Source of the DNA: Alteromonas sp. LOR
Lineage (GTDB): Bacteria; Pseudomonadota; Gammaproteobacteria; Enterobacterales; Alteromonadaceae
Assembly (NCBI RefSeq): GCF_000753865.1
Contig: NZ_JQFW01000010.1
Coordinates: 153,805-200,406 of the forward strand
Length of the DNA: 46,602 nucleotides
Reading direction: 5' to 3'
The notes below the pieces were generated by a model. The model saw only the letters and a list, made by a program, of their open reading frames with translations. It did no database searches and had not been told where the DNA came from. A program made the translations under genes and the position numbers. Of this stretch, positions 25,885 to 36,166 are shown piece after piece. The first letter of the stretch is position 1, and each line of letters begins with the position of its first letter.

Positions 25885-28800
25885 TTACTCAAGCGTAAAT
25901 TGGTCGATATTAGGACCGCTTTCACCTACTGTTCTAAATTCTATATGGTTGGCGCCCTTTACCAATGTGAAGCTTACTGCTTGATGTCCCCACTTGCTGT
26001 CCCAACTTCCTGTCGGTTCGAATTCAACCATTGCTGCTTTTTTATCGTTGATATAAATAGCGAGTGGTCGTTTTGACTCTGTGTCGTTGTGCGTGTACCT
26101 AAATACAGCTTTATATTCTCCTTCAGCGCCATCGTTTTCGTGATACCAATACATCGTACCTTCTTTATTATTGAATGTTCCGTAAGCGCCACCGTGAACC
26201 CCATGAGCACCTCTCACTGCCCCTGCACCCTTGCCATATTCAGCGTCTTCGCCTTGTAATGATAATCCGCGCCCAATCCACATGTCGGCTGAGTTCTCAT
26301 CGCCCCAAAAAAGGCCAACACCTTGACCAAATTTTTGCGTCATTTGCATTTCAAGTCTACCGTTTACAAATATATTGGCGTATACCGTATCTCCATCATC
26401 TACATTGAACGGAGTTAAATACGCTTTCATTTTGGCTTCATTGCCACTGTTTACACTATAAAAAACTTCTATTTTTTGAGAAGTGATGTTGGCAGTGTCA
26501 GTGATAGCAATGGTTTGGACATCAATGGCAACTTTATTTGATAGCCTTAAAGCTTCATCACCTACTATTGCGCCTATCGTTACAAATTCACTGGCATCTG
26601 GATGAGTCACTTCAATAAACGCCCTGTTTTTACCCATAAATAAGTGCCGATAATTAGATTTAACGCGGTTGGTGTGCTCGTAAGGAGAGCCGTTTTCAAG
26701 GGCTTTTACCTTTAAGCCTTCACTGAAATGGTAATAAGTTTTATGGCTTCCATAAGGATAAAAGTTGTTTTCTTCGTCAATAGTTTCAGTGGTGATTACT
26801 TTCGCAGTATTAAAACCATCTTCAGCTGCATAAGTGTCAATGCTGTGTCTTAAACCAACAGGGGAGTCAGCGGTTTTAAATTCTTTCTCTAAGATTTTTT
26901 GACCGTTTTTATAACCTACTGCCCTTATCGAGCCTGGTGTCCATGGAACGAGCCACTCTACTTGCATTTCATTGGCTTGTTTACCTGGCTTATCACGACC
27001 AAGAGATTTGCCATTGAGAAACAACTCGACTTCATCGAGGTTCGAATACACCCATACTGGAATCTCAGTGCCTTCCTTCATAGTTGGATGTGTCCAACTG
27101 GGAAGTATATGGAGTGAGGGTTCATCGAGCCATTGGCTTCGATAAAAGTGAAAAAGATCTTTCTTAAAGCCTGCGAGATCAAGTGCGCCGCCCATAAATG
27201 CAATGTAAGGCCAGCCTCCATGTGCTAAGCCAGCTTCACCATGGTAATCAAAACCTGTCCAACGAAAGTGTCCTGCATGATGCGGTAAATCACGGGCTAA
27301 TTCCCAGTTTTGACGCGCACTAATACGCACGGTTGCGTTATCGTATGAAGAATTAAGGTGTTGCTTTTGATTCGACCAGTTTTTTGGGTCTTTCCAATCG
27401 TAGAAAAATATCTCTTTATCAGTAATGTTAGGTAACTCGAACGTATCGTCTTTCGGACCGTCACGCCACCACGTCTGGGTGCGATAGTATCCTCGAGTTT
27501 GCCACGTGTGAGGTGCTTCCGTTGATACAAATGGCTTATCAAAACGTCGTTCAAAAAAGCTCTTACTTTCCGAGCCTCCGTTAATGCCTACTACGTCTAA
27601 ACCTTCTTTGTTCGTTGAACCGGAGGTCACCAGTCGGGTAGGGTCGTGCTTTTTAACGGCTGCAGCGAGTTCCGTAACAATTTCGCCGTGGGTTTCGTTA
27701 CCTACGCTATAGATGATTATTGAAGGGTGATTTCTATTGCGGGTTACCCATTCGGTTAAGTCTTTTTCCCACCACTGCTCAAAGTGGTATCGCCCATAAT
27801 CATGACGCGCTTTTTGTTTCCAGCCATCGAACACTTCATCCATAACCATTATGCCCAGTTCGTCACAAAGTTCGTAGAACATGGTGGGGTAGGGGTTATG
27901 GCCGGTACGGATGGCGTTTACTCCCATTTCTTTTAAAAGGCTTAGCTTCCATCGCAAAAGAGGTTTTGTCCAAGCACCCCCAACAGGTCCGCCCTCATAA
28001 TGTTCGGCAACGCCCTGAATCTTGACATTTTCGCCGTTTATCCAAAAACCGGTATCTGTTTTCCATTCGATATGACGGATGCCAAACTTAACACTATCTG
28101 TATCTACTGGCACATTGTCTTTCTTTAGTACAATATCAAGGTCGTATAAATATGCGTCATGAGGTTGCCACAATTGTGCGTTGTTCAAGTCAAAAGAAAA
28201 TGTGTAGTTGTGATCACTCTTTATGTCTTTCAGCATCTGCTCGTGTGAAAAACGCTCGGTCCCTTCTTGATCATGCACGCGATAATGAATTGAAAAATTA
28301 TCTTTATCGTTTGGTTGCACGTTCAGCTGAAAACTAGTTTCAACCTCTGTACGCTCTCCAACTAATGGCGTATTTACGAATAAAGAGTTATCTTCAATAT
28401 GTGTAGGATTAAGTATAGCAAGCTTAACCGGAGCGTAAATTCCGCCCGGGTGGTACCAACGCGCAGAGGGTTGAAGCTCATTGTCAACGCGCACGCTAAT
28501 TACGTTGTTTTCTTTCTTGAGAAATTTAGTGAGCTCATATTGGAAACTGATATAGCCATAGGGACGTTTTCCTAGAAAGTGTCCGTTTATCCAGACTTCG
28601 CTATTCATATAAACGCCTTCAAATTGAAGCCACACTTGTTTATCTTGCCAGTCATTATTGAATGTGAAGTGCTTCCTATACCAAGCAGTTCCTCCGCCGT
28701 GATAGCCGCCAGACTGGCCTTGGGTTCCCGATTTGTTTACGCCCTCCTCGAATATATAGTCATGAGGAACATTGAGTAATGTCCAACCGCTGTCGTTGAA

Positions 28801-28989
28801 AGCCGGCTCTTTATAAATACGGTTATCGCTTAAATGAAATTTCCAGTCATTGTTGAAATCAATATATTGCCTGCTATTTTGGGCGGCAAAAGAATCGGCC
28901 GCTGCAAGCAAACCGATAATAATAATGACACTCATAATGAGGTGGTTAAATGTCTTCGCTCTTGGCAACGATGTTAACGATTGCAGCAT
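25885..28989 (-). CDS. glycoside hydrolase family 2 (beta-galactosidase/glucuronidase type)
   Basis: A 1034-residue exported enzyme with a hydrophobic signal (about 16-36). A GH2 sugar-binding domain (WKFHLSDN...VWINGHFLGKRPYGY) is followed by the Ig-like domain and the TIM barrel with acid/base Glu432 (SVGNETHG) and nucleophile Glu491 (FVSTEAPHTW). DUF4982/Ig-like domains follow. The C-terminus (about 890-1034: DMWIGRGLSLQGEDAEY... HIEFRTVGESGPNIDQFTLE) is a CBM6/35-like module. Specificity cannot be read. It is 60 bp behind the lyase, so they share an operon, and the two plus GH106 suit ulvan-like substrate. Confidence 0.9.
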   Translation of the reverse strand: MLQSLTSLPRAKTFNHLIMSVIIIIGLLAAADSFAAQNSRQYIDFNNDWKFHLSDNRIYKEPAFNDSGWTLLNVPHDYIFEEGVNKSGTQGQSGGYHGGGTAWYRKHFTFNNDWQDKQVWLQFEGVYMNSEVWINGHFLGKRPYGYISFQYELTKFLKKENNVISVRVDNELQPSARWYHPGGIYAPVKLAILNPTHIEDNSLFVNTPLVGERTEVETSFQLNVQPNDKDNFSIHYRVHDQEGTERFSHEQMLKDIKSDHNYTFSFDLNNAQLWQPHDAYLYDLDIVLKKDNVPVDTDSVKFGIRHIEWKTDTGFWINGENVKIQGVAEHYEGGPVGGAWTKPLLRWKLSLLKEMGVNAIRTGHNPYPTMFYELCDELGIMVMDEVFDGWKQKARHDYGRYHFEQWWEKDLTEWVTRNRNHPSIIIYSVGNETHGEIVTELAAAVKKHDPTRLVTSGSTNKEGLDVVGINGGSESKSFFERRFDKPFVSTEAPHTWQTRGYYRTQTWWRDGPKDDTFELPNITDKEIFFYDWKDPKNWSNQKQHLNSSYDNATVRISARQNWELARDLPHHAGHFRWTGFDYHGEAGLAHGGWPYIAFMGGALDLAGFKKDLFHFYRSQWLDEPSLHILPSWTHPTMKEGTEIPVWVYSNLDEVELFLNGKSLGRDKPGKQANEMQVEWLVPWTPGSIRAVGYKNGQKILEKEFKTADSPVGLRHSIDTYAAEDGFNTAKVITTETIDEENNFYPYGSHKTYYHFSEGLKVKALENGSPYEHTNRVKSNYRHLFMGKNRAFIEVTHPDASEFVTIGAIVGDEALRLSNKVAIDVQTIAITDTANITSQKIEVFYSVNSGNEAKMKAYLTPFNVDDGDTVYANIFVNGRLEMQMTQKFGQGVGLFWGDENSADMWIGRGLSLQGEDAEYGKGAGAVRGAHGVHGGAYGTFNNKEGTMYWYHENDGAEGEYKAVFRYTHNDTESKRPLAIYINDKKAAMVEFEPTGSWDSKWGHQAVSFTLVKGANHIEFRTVGESGPNIDQFTLE

Positions 28990-29049
28990 ACAATTTGGTC
29001 CTTAAAAATCTAAAATCAGTGGGGTCGCTAAAGTAGTTATTCTTGGTGT

Positions 29050-31608
29050 TTAATTGGGAGCGACATCCTTATATGACGCATGATGGGAATCAGTCATACG
29101 TATTTCATCCAAATACAGATAGTGGTCATTTTGCATACCGCTTAGGTCGCCATTAAAGTACATACCCCATGAAGGGTAGATGCCTTTATCATCGTTATAC
29201 CCAAATCGGATATTGTCTTTATCCAGCACTTTTTCGCCATCTACCCAAAGCTCTATTAAGCCCGTTCTTGCGTCGGTATAGTCAACTTTCACATGCAGTA
29301 CAAAGTCAACCCATCGGTCTAAGTAGTCCTGCTTCGAACCTAGGATTTCGAAATGCTCCGTGCCGTCCCCATTTCTTGTAGGGCTTAACTCATATGGATC
29401 CCATTTCCAATTGCCTCTCATTCCTTGTTCTGTGAGTGTAAGGCTAAAGGGAGGATTGCGGGAATGCTCTTGCAATCGTTTATCTGCACTACCGTGAATT
29501 TGAAAAAATAGCCAATCGTTGGGCTCACTTGTTGTGCCGTCACTCGGAAAATAAAAGCTAAAGCCATACCACGCTTCAGCGCCTAATACCGTGCTGGTTT
29601 TAAAGCCATGAAACATCGCTTTTCTGTCTACATTATCTAACTTTTTTGGGTCTCCGTTATAAGTTGCAGGCTTTTCGTGTTTCCAGTGCAGTTTTGCGGC
29701 GTATTTCCCGTTTCGTACAATCTCTTGTTCCACCGAAAATGCGGAGTTCGTTTGTAGCTGATTAAACATGAAGTTTTTTGGTAATGCGCTGTCTAATCCT
29801 GGTGTAAAGCCACGCGGGTAAGCGGCGTTCCAACCTGCATTTTCAAACGATTCATAAATCAGGGGGGCGGTGGCAGACAAACTATCATCAACTGCGCGTG
29901 GTTTAGCGGGCGTTTGAAACTCTCCATCATGCCAAAGGTATAATCGCTGCGATGCCCCTTTTTTAATATTTAATATAACCCCTAGATTATGCCCATTGTT
30001 GTCCTTTATTCCTTCCATTTGAATCCGAGTGTTTTTTAGCGCTAAATGCTCTTCCAATACGTTCCAGTTCGTTCCGTTAGTACTTTCTACAGTTGCAAAG
30101 TGGGTTACTTTTTCCGCATCACGATAGATTGCAACGCCAGTGCGTCTATCGGGATCTGTACTCAATGTTTCCAAGCTTAGAATATCTGAAATAGTCTTGT
30201 TGTCTTTGTCGCTAAGCGTTCTATTAACCGTATTAGGCAAAGGCAAACTGTGTTGCCACTGACCATCGTTAAAGACCGCCATTCGTTTCTCACGGAAAGA
30301 CTTGGTTCGGGCTTCATAAGCTACCGCCGGTTTACCATCTTCCAAAATGAGTGGGGACGTGCCGAAAGGTGTTTCCTCTTTGTCTGTTGAATCGAACGCT
30401 AGCATTTTTTCGTTCGCCATATTAATGGTCACGGGAATGTCAATCGTTTCATCTTGAGCGTTATAGAATAGTCCGCTGGAAGTATCTAATCGCATGTAAT
30501 AAGCGTTGATACGGGCATAAGTTTCTTTATCGTGATATTCAAGAAAGTTGCATTCATGCCATAAAAAACTAATCGCTATTTCGGTATCAGATATCTTTAG
30601 TGGATTGATATAAAAAGTGTCAACATTAATTGGGTTGCCCGATTGCGGTGTGGGCCACGTAATAACTACGGGGTCTTCAAATCGTTTAGAGCCCGCTGGC
30701 ATTTTGTAATATACCCAAGGAGATTTATGTGTTCCGGCACGGGTAAATAAGTAAATGTCGCCGTTTCCCATTTTGTAGCTTTTGGTATAAGACGCAAAAG
30801 GAGAAATATCATCAAGGTATTCAAACTCACTTATATCACGCGGTTTTTTGGAAACCACGTGAAGCATTCTTCCACCTGCATGAGGAGTATCAATCGACAA
30901 TGGGTTTAAACCGTCTTCTCTTTCGCCGCCATGTCCTCCGTAAACAATGTGAAGGTAACCTTTGTCATCCATTTCTATGATTGGACGTCCGTGACTATCA
31001 ATCTTCCTATTGCCTTTGGACAATGTGCTTTCCGCCGCTTTGAGAGGTTTTTGCCACTTTTTCGATGTTAAGTTATAGGATGTAATATAAGGGTCGGTAA
31101 GATGCCCTTGGTAAGTGATATATAGCGTATCGCCATCGAGATATTGCCAACCTCGATGAGGATTACCTGGTAAATTTTCAGTAAAGTGACCCTCTGGTAA
31201 CGCTGGAAGAGAGTCAGGTAAAGGTTTTTTAGCGCCGAAGTCTTCTTTTACTAAAGGGTAAATATCTTCAAATTCTCTTCCAGCTTTAAATGCATCATAA
31301 ATTGGCTGATATTCTGGATACTGCCCATACATGTACTGATCAATTCGCCACTGCCAATATTGCGCACTCTCAGGATTTTTATGCTCGATTTGTCCCTTCA
31401 ATGCTGAAAAAACGTTGTCGTTTTTAGAGTGTGTCGCAATAAACGCGGCTCTTTGTTTATAAAAATCGTTTTCTGGTATGGATTCTTTCGCTGCCTCTGT
31501 TGGGGCACATGCTATGGTTAAAAAACTTATTGTAAGCCCAATAGCTGCACTTTTGAGGAGCCCCGCGGCTGGGAAACTTTGGGATGCAGCCTTGTTTCTT
31601 GTCTTCAT
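29050..31608 (-). CDS. two-domain polysaccharide lyase (BNR_4 propeller plus jelly roll)
   Basis: An 852-residue exported, possibly lipid-anchored protein (signal ending FLTIAC). Residues about 95-590 form a BNR_4-type seven-bladed propeller (NPHRGWQYLDGDTLYITYQGHL, DSHGRPIIEMDDKGYLHIVYGGHGG), the fold of PL24/PL25 ulvan lyases. Residues about 590-852 (SFYFPSDGTTSEPNDWLFFQIHGS, GLIELWVDGEKVL) match the heparin-lyase-I/PL20-like jelly roll. Having both in one chain could give two lyase specificities, or one catalytic and one binding domain. Lead gene of the lyase-GH2 operon. Confidence 0.8.
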   Translation of the reverse strand: MKTRNKAASQSFPAAGLLKSAAIGLTISFLTIACAPTEAAKESIPENDFYKQRAAFIATHSKNDNVFSALKGQIEHKNPESAQYWQWRIDQYMYGQYPEYQPIYDAFKAGREFEDIYPLVKEDFGAKKPLPDSLPALPEGHFTENLPGNPHRGWQYLDGDTLYITYQGHLTDPYITSYNLTSKKWQKPLKAAESTLSKGNRKIDSHGRPIIEMDDKGYLHIVYGGHGGEREDGLNPLSIDTPHAGGRMLHVVSKKPRDISEFEYLDDISPFASYTKSYKMGNGDIYLFTRAGTHKSPWVYYKMPAGSKRFEDPVVITWPTPQSGNPINVDTFYINPLKISDTEIAISFLWHECNFLEYHDKETYARINAYYMRLDTSSGLFYNAQDETIDIPVTINMANEKMLAFDSTDKEETPFGTSPLILEDGKPAVAYEARTKSFREKRMAVFNDGQWQHSLPLPNTVNRTLSDKDNKTISDILSLETLSTDPDRRTGVAIYRDAEKVTHFATVESTNGTNWNVLEEHLALKNTRIQMEGIKDNNGHNLGVILNIKKGASQRLYLWHDGEFQTPAKPRAVDDSLSATAPLIYESFENAGWNAAYPRGFTPGLDSALPKNFMFNQLQTNSAFSVEQEIVRNGKYAAKLHWKHEKPATYNGDPKKLDNVDRKAMFHGFKTSTVLGAEAWYGFSFYFPSDGTTSEPNDWLFFQIHGSADKRLQEHSRNPPFSLTLTEQGMRGNWKWDPYELSPTRNGDGTEHFEILGSKQDYLDRWVDFVLHVKVDYTDARTGLIELWVDGEKVLDKDNIRFGYNDDKGIYPSWGMYFNGDLSGMQNDHYLYLDEIRMTDSHHASYKDVAPN

Positions 31609-31719
31609 GCGATTTTAATCTCATTAGGTTTCACCATTGCCTCTTTGCTCTCTTTAACAAATGGCAAGGGTGATGTATATTCGTTCATATGTAATCACAA
31701 TGTAACAAAAATAGTCAAT

Positions 31720-34700
31720 ATGAATCATAATCAATTTGATAAATTGTTAAAAAGAACTGTGAAGCTACATGTTTTCACGCTAATAGGCTGCATAGCAGTA
31801 GCTTCATCATCATTAGCGCAGACGACCCTTGAATCAGAGTTTGCAATGCCAGAGCCATCGTATCTTCCTAAGACATGGATGCATGCGATGAATGGAAATA
31901 TAACGAAAGAAGGACTCACCGAAGATTTTAACGCTATGCGAGAAGCTGGCATCGGTGGCGCTATCTTCTTTCATGTGCACAGACGCAACGTACCTTTTTC
32001 ATCTCGAGGCCCTATAAGGTTTGGAACCGATGAGTTTAATAAACATCTGGTCCATGCTGCAGCTGAAGCTGATAAACAAGGAATTGAGTTTGGTATACAC
32101 AATTCTGATGGTTGGACATCTAGCGGTGGACCATGGGTAACACCTGAACAATCAATGAAGCGACTTACTTGGTCAGAAACAAGTATAAGTGGTGGGCAAA
32201 CTTTAATACCTCCTCAACCGGGATACGCGGAGCAGCTGTACCGAGATATTGCTGTCATAGCTATCCCAAGAAATAAGTTTTCGTCAGATAATAGTTTCCA
32301 AAATGGACAGATTACCGTTTCAGACAGTTCACTTGATACCAGTGTGTTAAAGGACAGTGATTGGGATACGGAACTCACATTTTCTAAAAATGAAGAAGGT
32401 GTTTACTGGGTACAGGTGGAATTGGATTCTCTATCTTCTCTTCGGAGCCTTCAGATTGAAACACCGAACCGACATGGTGATGCCGCCCTTCTCATATCCG
32501 ATGACGGTATTCATTTTCGTAACGTTGTAGAGAAACTCCGTAGGCCAAGAACAGGCGCTAGGATGTGGGCATTCAGCCCACAACTCGTTTCTAAGGATAA
32601 TGATGGTTTTAAAGCAAAGTTCTTTCGGGTTGTATTTGATAAGCCAATTGCCATTAAGCGTTTTGATTTGTGGTCAACACCGCGCATAGACGATTGGCTT
32701 TCAATGAATTCAATGGAGCGAGGAAAACTGAGTTTGACACCGAGTATAGCGCCTGGTGCCATAATCAAGCGCGATGATATTCTAGTGTTGAATCAAGGCG
32801 ACTTGCCTGCCAAGGGTGTAGAGCTTCCAGAAGGCGACTGGCAAGTTTTGCGTTTTGGTTTTACTAGTACTGGGGCTTTCAATATACCAGCTACCGTTGA
32901 GGGTGAAGGACTGGAAGTTGATAAGTTTAATGCAGAAGCATTACGACATCATTTTGAACAATTTGTCGGGAAAATAGTAACAGATGCCAAAGATGCTGGT
33001 ATCGAATCATTAAAAACGGTTGAAGTTGATAGCTACGAAGTGGGTGGTCAAAATTGGACTGATGACATAGCAGAGAGCTTTCAACAGCAATTCGGCTACG
33101 ACCTTATTCCGTGGTTACCGGTAATGACTGGAAGGGTTATCGAATCTCCTGAGCATACGGGAGCCGTTCTACAAGAGCTTAGACAGCATCAATCTGATCT
33201 GATGGTTGAGAACTATTTTGGAGAATTTACTCGTCTTGCAAATGAGTATGGACTTGAAACATATATTGAGCCCTATGGGTGGGGCCCTTTCGATGAACTG
33301 GCCGCGGGTGGAAAGGCAGACCGGTTGATGGGTGAGTTTTGGGTACGGGAAACAGAGTACAATGGTCGCATTATGGCTGCCATATCTTCAGCACATATTT
33401 ATGGAAAAAAAATAGTTTCGGCTGAATCATTCACATCAATTAACACCGTAAATTGGTATGGCCATCCTTATTTTTACAAACATTATGGCGACGAAATGTG
33501 GGCGAGGGGAATTAACGAAACTATGTTCCATAGGTTTGCTCATCAACCTAATAATCATGTAAAGCCTGGTATGACCATGGACTCCATTGGGTCTCATATC
33601 GATAGAACACAAACGTGGTGGAATAACGGCGGCAAATCATGGTTTAAATATTTGGCAAGGGGATCTTATTTACTTCAGCAAGGCGTTCCCGCCGCAGATT
33701 TTCTTGTTCATTTAGGCGACGTTGCGCCTCTTCGAGTCGGCAATAAAAACAACACTAATGTACCTAAAGGTTTTGGCTACGATTACACGAACACGGATGT
33801 TCTGCTTAATCGTGTAAGTGTTAAAGACGGTCTGTTAGAGCTTCCCGAGGGAACAACATACAAAGCGTTACATTTACACAGAACAGATTTCATGCACTTT
33901 AAAACACTAGAGCGAATCAAAGAATTAGTGGGTGCGGGTGCGACGGTTATTGGAGAGAGGCCACAACGTGTTATTGGTTACAGTGAGTGGGCGAAGCAAA
34001 AGGAGTTTGACCAAATTGTAAATGCACTTTGGGGTTCAGAAGAAGGGCAAGCACATCAAATAAACCGTTATAAAAAAGGAATTGTGAGCAGCTACTCATT
34101 AGGTGACTCAATTAATGAGTTAGGGATTAGGGCTGATATGGAAATTGACGGCGTGCCAGCACAGTTTTTTGCACACCGACGTATAGGACAGAACGATCTT
34201 TACTATTTTTATAACGATGATCCTGATTTCAAAAATGTTGAAATCACCCTTCGTGATGGCAATGGAACGCCGGAGATTTGGAATGTGGACGATGGAACCA
34301 TAGAACAAGTTCAAGATTACCAAATAACCGACTCGGGCTTAAAAGCCAAGCTGCCGCTTGAGCCATTTGCATCGAGGTTTGTTCTCGTTAGACGTGATGA
34401 TAAAAGCCCCAAATACAATGGCTTTCACAGCGAAATAGTTAATGATATTTACGCACGAAAAAGTGACCACAATATTATTAATACATTTGCTAAGCCATGG
34501 AATGTAAAATTTGACAAAGCGTGGGCTGGGCCAGGTGAGGTGACGTTTGATTCACTTATAGATTGGACTGACAATGAAATAGAAGGCATTAAGCATTACT
34601 CAGGCACTGCTAGATATCAAACTTCTTTCCAAGTGGATAGCGAGTACTTGAGCAGTATGTCATCTCTTTATCTTGATCTTGGGGATGTTCAACAAATTGC

Positions 34701-35034
34701 AGAAGTAACGGTGAACGGGCAGTCTTTTGATACATTATGGAAGCCGCCCTTTGTGCTAGATATTCGAAGCGCAGTGCAACTGGGTGCAAACAGCCTAGAG
34801 ATAAAAGTGACAAATACGTGGGTAAATCGACTGATTGGTGATGAAGCTCTTCAAGACACCAGTGGTTACTCAATGACAGGTGATACGGTCCCTTGGTTAG
34901 TCGAGAATAGACCGGCTCCTGAAAGTGAGCGTGTCACATTTACTGGTTTTAATTTCTTTGCAAAACAACCCAAAAAATTGCAGGCATCTGGCTTGATTGG
35001 ACCAGTTCGTCTTTTAACGATAAAGCAAAACTAA
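31720..35034 (+). CDS. GH106 alpha-L-rhamnosidase
   Basis: A 1104-residue exported enzyme. The start at 31720 is chosen because the signal peptide (VFTLIGCIAVASSSLAQ) follows it; an in-frame ATG at 31579 would overlap the opposite gene. The N-terminal half has the GH106 pattern WMHAMNGNITKEGLTEDFNAMREAGIGG and GIHNSDGWTSSGGPW, and the barrel has GEFWVRETEYNGR and SAESFTS. A galactose-binding-like domain ends the protein (SLYLDLGDVQQIAEVTVNG...). It releases non-reducing alpha-L-rhamnose. Divergent from the lyase gene with a shared 111-bp control region. Confidence 0.92.
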   Translation: MNHNQFDKLLKRTVKLHVFTLIGCIAVASSSLAQTTLESEFAMPEPSYLPKTWMHAMNGNITKEGLTEDFNAMREAGIGGAIFFHVHRRNVPFSSRGPIRFGTDEFNKHLVHAAAEADKQGIEFGIHNSDGWTSSGGPWVTPEQSMKRLTWSETSISGGQTLIPPQPGYAEQLYRDIAVIAIPRNKFSSDNSFQNGQITVSDSSLDTSVLKDSDWDTELTFSKNEEGVYWVQVELDSLSSLRSLQIETPNRHGDAALLISDDGIHFRNVVEKLRRPRTGARMWAFSPQLVSKDNDGFKAKFFRVVFDKPIAIKRFDLWSTPRIDDWLSMNSMERGKLSLTPSIAPGAIIKRDDILVLNQGDLPAKGVELPEGDWQVLRFGFTSTGAFNIPATVEGEGLEVDKFNAEALRHHFEQFVGKIVTDAKDAGIESLKTVEVDSYEVGGQNWTDDIAESFQQQFGYDLIPWLPVMTGRVIESPEHTGAVLQELRQHQSDLMVENYFGEFTRLANEYGLETYIEPYGWGPFDELAAGGKADRLMGEFWVRETEYNGRIMAAISSAHIYGKKIVSAESFTSINTVNWYGHPYFYKHYGDEMWARGINETMFHRFAHQPNNHVKPGMTMDSIGSHIDRTQTWWNNGGKSWFKYLARGSYLLQQGVPAADFLVHLGDVAPLRVGNKNNTNVPKGFGYDYTNTDVLLNRVSVKDGLLELPEGTTYKALHLHRTDFMHFKTLERIKELVGAGATVIGERPQRVIGYSEWAKQKEFDQIVNALWGSEEGQAHQINRYKKGIVSSYSLGDSINELGIRADMEIDGVPAQFFAHRRIGQNDLYYFYNDDPDFKNVEITLRDGNGTPEIWNVDDGTIEQVQDYQITDSGLKAKLPLEPFASRFVLVRRDDKSPKYNGFHSEIVNDIYARKSDHNIINTFAKPWNVKFDKAWAGPGEVTFDSLIDWTDNEIEGIKHYSGTARYQTSFQVDSEYLSSMSSLYLDLGDVQQIAEVTVNGQSFDTLWKPPFVLDIRSAVQLGANSLEIKVTNTWVNRLIGDEALQDTSGYSMTGDTVPWLVENRPAPESERVTFTGFNFFAKQPKKLQASGLIGPVRLLTIKQN

Positions 35035-35219
35035 GATGGTGAGGTAAAAATGGCAATGGGCGTGTAGCTATTGTGTAGAGTTGGGTGAGCTCTATAAAAG
35101 TGTTCGTGTTTAGGAACTTATACAATAAGTTATCCAAAGACGTTTAGGTACTATACTTACCTCTTTAGATAGAACACTTTCTAAAAAATAGAAAGTACAA
35201 AAGTTTTACCTAATGCGAG
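35035..35219. other. intergenic with short hairpin
   Basis: ACTTTCTA/TAGAAAGT (35176-35183/35189-35196) and AACTTAT/ATAAGTT (about 35115-35132) are perfect short inverted repeats. No coding region. Confidence 0.4.
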
Positions 35220-35406
35220 ATTTTGTTCATTTGTAGAGCGAACTCGTGAGTCGCGTACCCACCTTAAGGCACTTTGGGTATTAACAAGAAAACACCTTCT
35301 TTTTTGGCGTCTAAGACGTTCATTATTATTAATACGCCACTTTATTTTTTGTGAATAAAGTTGCTTTTTTGTAGTACGGTATGAATACCTTGCTTTCTTT
35401 TCGCGG
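35220..35406. repeat. repeated intergenic element, copy A
   Basis: About 187 bp that matches 41825-42016 at roughly three quarters of positions, with few gaps. Best-kept blocks: AGTCGCGTACCCACC, ACAAGAAAAC/TCAAGAAAAC, CTAAGACG, TAATACGCCACT, TTGTAGTAC. It contains the palindrome CGTCTAAGACG (35308-35318) and TACCC/GGGTA arms. It has no shared reading frame. It lies 97 bp upstream of the cupredoxin gene. Confidence 0.7.
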
Positions 35407-35503
35407 AGAAGATGTATAGCAAAAGATAGCTGGTCTTAATTAATGAAAATAAAATTGCACTTAACCGTTCTTTATAGATAACGTATTTTAACAGGAAAGC
35501 TGT

Positions 35504-36166
35504 GTGACCTACTTATCCGCCTCACTAAGTGTAATTATCTTAATATTAACTGGCTGCTCGTTTTCGCTGCATGCTGCGCAAGTCTCGATATATATCGCAG
35601 ACAATCAAGGAAAGCCGCTCACTAATATCGTTGCTCTTTTACGCAGTACCGATATGTCGAAGGTAGCTAAGACTGAGCCAGCGATAGCAATCATGGATCA
35701 AATAAATAGAGAGTTCGTTCCCCACACATTGGTGGTACAGCAGGGTACCAAGGTTGATTTTCCTAATTCCGATAATGTTCAACATCATGTTTATTCGTTC
35801 TCACCTGCGAAAACGTTTGAGTTAAAGCTTTACAGTGAATTAGAGGTGGAACCTCAATTATTCAATACCCCTGGTGTGGTGGAGCTTGGGTGTAACGTAC
35901 ATGATTGGATGTTGGGATATATTTATGTTGCAGATACACCTTATTTCGCACAATCCAACAGTGAAGGCAATGCGACCATAACAGTCCCCGACGGCGATTA
36001 TACGATGTCTATTTGGCACCCAAGACTGTCAGAAAGCGACACCGCGAGAATGTCGAGTTTAACCGTCGGTAATGATGATATTACCGTAAGCTTTTCTTTG
36101 TTTTCGCCTTTATTACCCAGTCTTGTTGAATATGATGCGGTGGAGGGCTTTACCGAATATGATTAA
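35504..36166 (+). CDS. periplasmic cupredoxin-like protein
   Basis: A 220-residue exported protein (signal ending LHAAQ). Residues about 20-140 form a plastocyanin-like fold with probable copper ligands: His in VQHHVYSFS, then Cys, His and Met in LGCNVHDWM. A carboxypeptidase-regulatory-like beta domain follows (GNATITVPDGDYTMSIWHP). Often annotated methylamine utilisation protein, but no such pathway is present. GTG start after AGGAAAGC. Its stop overlaps the next ATG (ATGATTAA), so it is co-translated with the c-di-GMP protein and may feed it a metal or redox signal. Confidence 0.85.
   Translation: MTYLSASLSVIILILTGCSFSLHAAQVSIYIADNQGKPLTNIVALLRSTDMSKVAKTEPAIAIMDQINREFVPHTLVVQQGTKVDFPNSDNVQHHVYSFSPAKTFELKLYSELEVEPQLFNTPGVVELGCNVHDWMLGYIYVADTPYFAQSNSEGNATITVPDGDYTMSIWHPRLSESDTARMSSLTVGNDDITVSFSLFSPLLPSLVEYDAVEGFTEYD

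Noticed and set aside
31579..31719. Longer N-terminus for GH106
   Set aside because: It would overlap the divergent lyase gene and leave the signal peptide internal; the ATG at 31720 puts it at the N-terminus.
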